A stretch of 64,000 nt of DNA from an uncultured Pelagibacteraceae bacterium. Lineage in GTDB: Bacteria > Pseudomonadota > Alphaproteobacteria > Pelagibacterales > Pelagibacteraceae. The first letter of the stretch is position 1, and every line of letters begins with the position of its first letter. The notes beneath the pieces were generated by a model, which worked only from the letters and a program-made list of their open reading frames with translations, had not been told where the DNA came from and searched no databases. The position numbers were made by a program, and so were the translations under genes. Positions 62,668 through 64,000 of this stretch are shown piece after piece. The stretch is from assembly GCA_902515205.1 (NCBI GenBank), contig CABXTU010000004.1, forward strand, positions 1-64,000. Direction: 5' to 3'.

Positions 62668-63359
62668 CCACTGTGAATTGAAACGATTCCACCTGACAAA
62701 TTTCTATAAGAGGATTTTTGAAAACCAGATTTTTTCATTAAATCTAGTAATTCCTCTTGATTGAGAAAATCTTCAATACTTTTTACAAGATATTCATAAG
62801 GATGTTTTTCCCCAACGACCAATTTTCCAATTGATGGGATTAGTTTTGAATAATTTTTATAAATTTTGTTTAAACCTGAGTTTTGTATTTTAGAAAATTC
62901 AAGACACATGAAACGACCTCCAGGCTTTAAGACACGATAAGCTTCTGAAAGAGCTTTATTTAAATTTTTAGTATTTCTTAGACCAAAACTGATAGTATAA
63001 AAATCAAAGAAATTTTTAGGAAGTGGAAGGTTTTCCGCAGAAGCAATAACCCATTTTACGTTTTTAAATCCATTTAATTTTTCTTTTCCTTTTTGAACCA
63101 TTCCTTTATTTGGGTCTAAACAAGTGATTTGAGAATTTTTATTCACATATTTTAAAATAAGTCTAGCAATGTCGCCTGTACCACATGCCACATCAATTAA
63201 TTTTTGATTTTGAGTAGGGTTCATCATATTTAATAAATCTTTTTTCCATAATCTATGGACACCTAATGACATAAGATCATTCATTAGGTCGTATTGACCA
63301 TAAACTTTGTTAAAAACAGTTTCTACTAGCCCTTTTTTGTTTTGAAGATATTGTTGCAT
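62655..63359 (-). CDS. ubiE: Ubiquinone/menaquinone biosynthesis C-methyltransferase UbiE
   Basis: VFNKVYGQYDLMNDLMSLGVHRLWK, LIDVACGTGDIARL, GLRNTKNL; ATG at 63359 preferred to ORF-track start 63545, which overlaps mutM. Confidence 0.95.
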   Translation of the reverse strand: MQQYLQNKKGLVETVFNKVYGQYDLMNDLMSLGVHRLWKKDLLNMMNPTQNQKLIDVACGTGDIARLILKYVNKNSQITCLDPNKGMVQKGKEKLNGFKNVKWVIASAENLPLPKNFFDFYTISFGLRNTKNLNKALSEAYRVLKPGGRFMCLEFSKIQNSGLNKIYKNYSKLIPSIGKLVVGEKHPYEYLVKSIEDFLNQEELLDLMKKSGFQKSSYRNLSGGIVSIHSGWKI

Positions 63360-63390
63360 AAAAATAAATTTATATTGAATATAGTATGAA

Positions 63391-64000
63391 ATGCCAGAAT
63401 TACCAGAAGTAGAAGTTGTCAGACAGTCACTCAATAAAAAGATTAAACAAAAAAAGGTAAAAAAAGTAATAGTAAGAAATAGAAATTTGAGATTTACTAT
63501 ACCTTTTAATTTTGAAAATTTTTTAAAAGGTAAAAAAATAGTCAAAATAGATAGATTTTCGAAATATTTGATTTTTTGTTTATCTAATAAGAGTTATTGT
63601 TTATTACATCTAGGAATGTCGGGTACGGTGCATTTGGTTTTGAATAATAAAAGAAATCTTATAACAAATTCTAGTTTCTATAGTTCTCCAATTTTGCCGA
63701 AAAAACATAATCATGTAGAAATAATTTTTGAAAGTTTAAAAATTGTTTATAATGACCCTCGAAGATTTGGTTTTTTTGAAATTATTTCTAATTTTAATCT
63801 ATTAAAAAAAAGGTTTTCTCATTTAGGTCCTGAGCCATTTGAAGTAGAATTTAACTTAGATTATGTTTTTTCTTTTTTTAAGAACAAAAAAAAAAATATC
63901 AAAAATTTTTTATTAGATCAAAATTTTGTGTCAGGTATTGGTAACATTTATGCAAGTGAAATCTTATTCCTAACTAAGATTAATCCAAATATGCAGGTTT
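63391..64000 (+). CDS. mutM: Formamidopyrimidine-DNA glycosylase (partial, runs off window end)
   Basis: MPELPEVEVVRQSL N-terminus, LHLGMSGTV, NDPRRFGFFEI, QNFVSGIGNIYASEILF motifs. Confidence 0.96.
   Translation, partial: MPELPEVEVVRQSLNKKIKQKKVKKVIVRNRNLRFTIPFNFENFLKGKKIVKIDRFSKYLIFCLSNKSYCLLHLGMSGTVHLVLNNKRNLITNSSFYSSPILPKKHNHVEIIFESLKIVYNDPRRFGFFEIISNFNLLKKRFSHLGPEPFEVEFNLDYVFSFFKNKKKNIKNFLLDQNFVSGIGNIYASEILFLTKINPNMQV

Noticed and set aside
1-64000. CRISPR arrays, prophage, transposases, tRNA/rRNA genes
   Set aside because: No direct-repeat arrays, integrase/transposase motifs or tRNA cloverleaf-like sequences noticed in the intergenic spaces, though this was by eye; a tRNAscan/CRISPR-finder run would be decisive.

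Overview
This is a 64 kb, very AT-rich, densely packed chromosomal window. It has mostly core genes, tiny intergenic gaps, and no rRNA, tRNA, CRISPR or IS element that I could see. Gene content and order point to a streamlined alphaproteobacterium, most likely SAR11/Pelagibacterales (inference). Syntenic blocks: maf–ppsR | hemE-hemH-hemJ-rho-mnmE-mnmG-rsmG-parA-parB | holA-lptE-leuS-DUF3576 (origin-proximal block); porin; dapB-dnaJ-dnaK-grpE; murJ-trpS-nfu; tsaB-fur-miaB-phoH-ybeY-lnt-metK-nusA-infB-rbfA-rpsO-pnp; fabI-fabB-fabA|irr; katG–AspH-like–10TM metal transporter; dut-coaBC-ubiB-ubiE|mutM. Main points for a second look: (1) a shared 22-nt Irr/ICE-like element upstream of both irr and katG, which with the AspH-like hydroxylase and PF11449-like transporter suggests an iron/heme-controlled peroxide/metal module; (2) tandem Fur-box-like sites in front of an unannotated 59-aa, 8-Cys protein gene; (3) an unannotated 35-aa ArfA-like ribosome rescue factor read from a TTG start; (4) a probable chromosomal origin between ppsR (RP001 family) and hemE with DnaA boxes; (5) a near-perfect parS embedded in rsmG; (6) unusual head-to-head gene overlaps, including two start codons sharing one ATGCAT palindrome.
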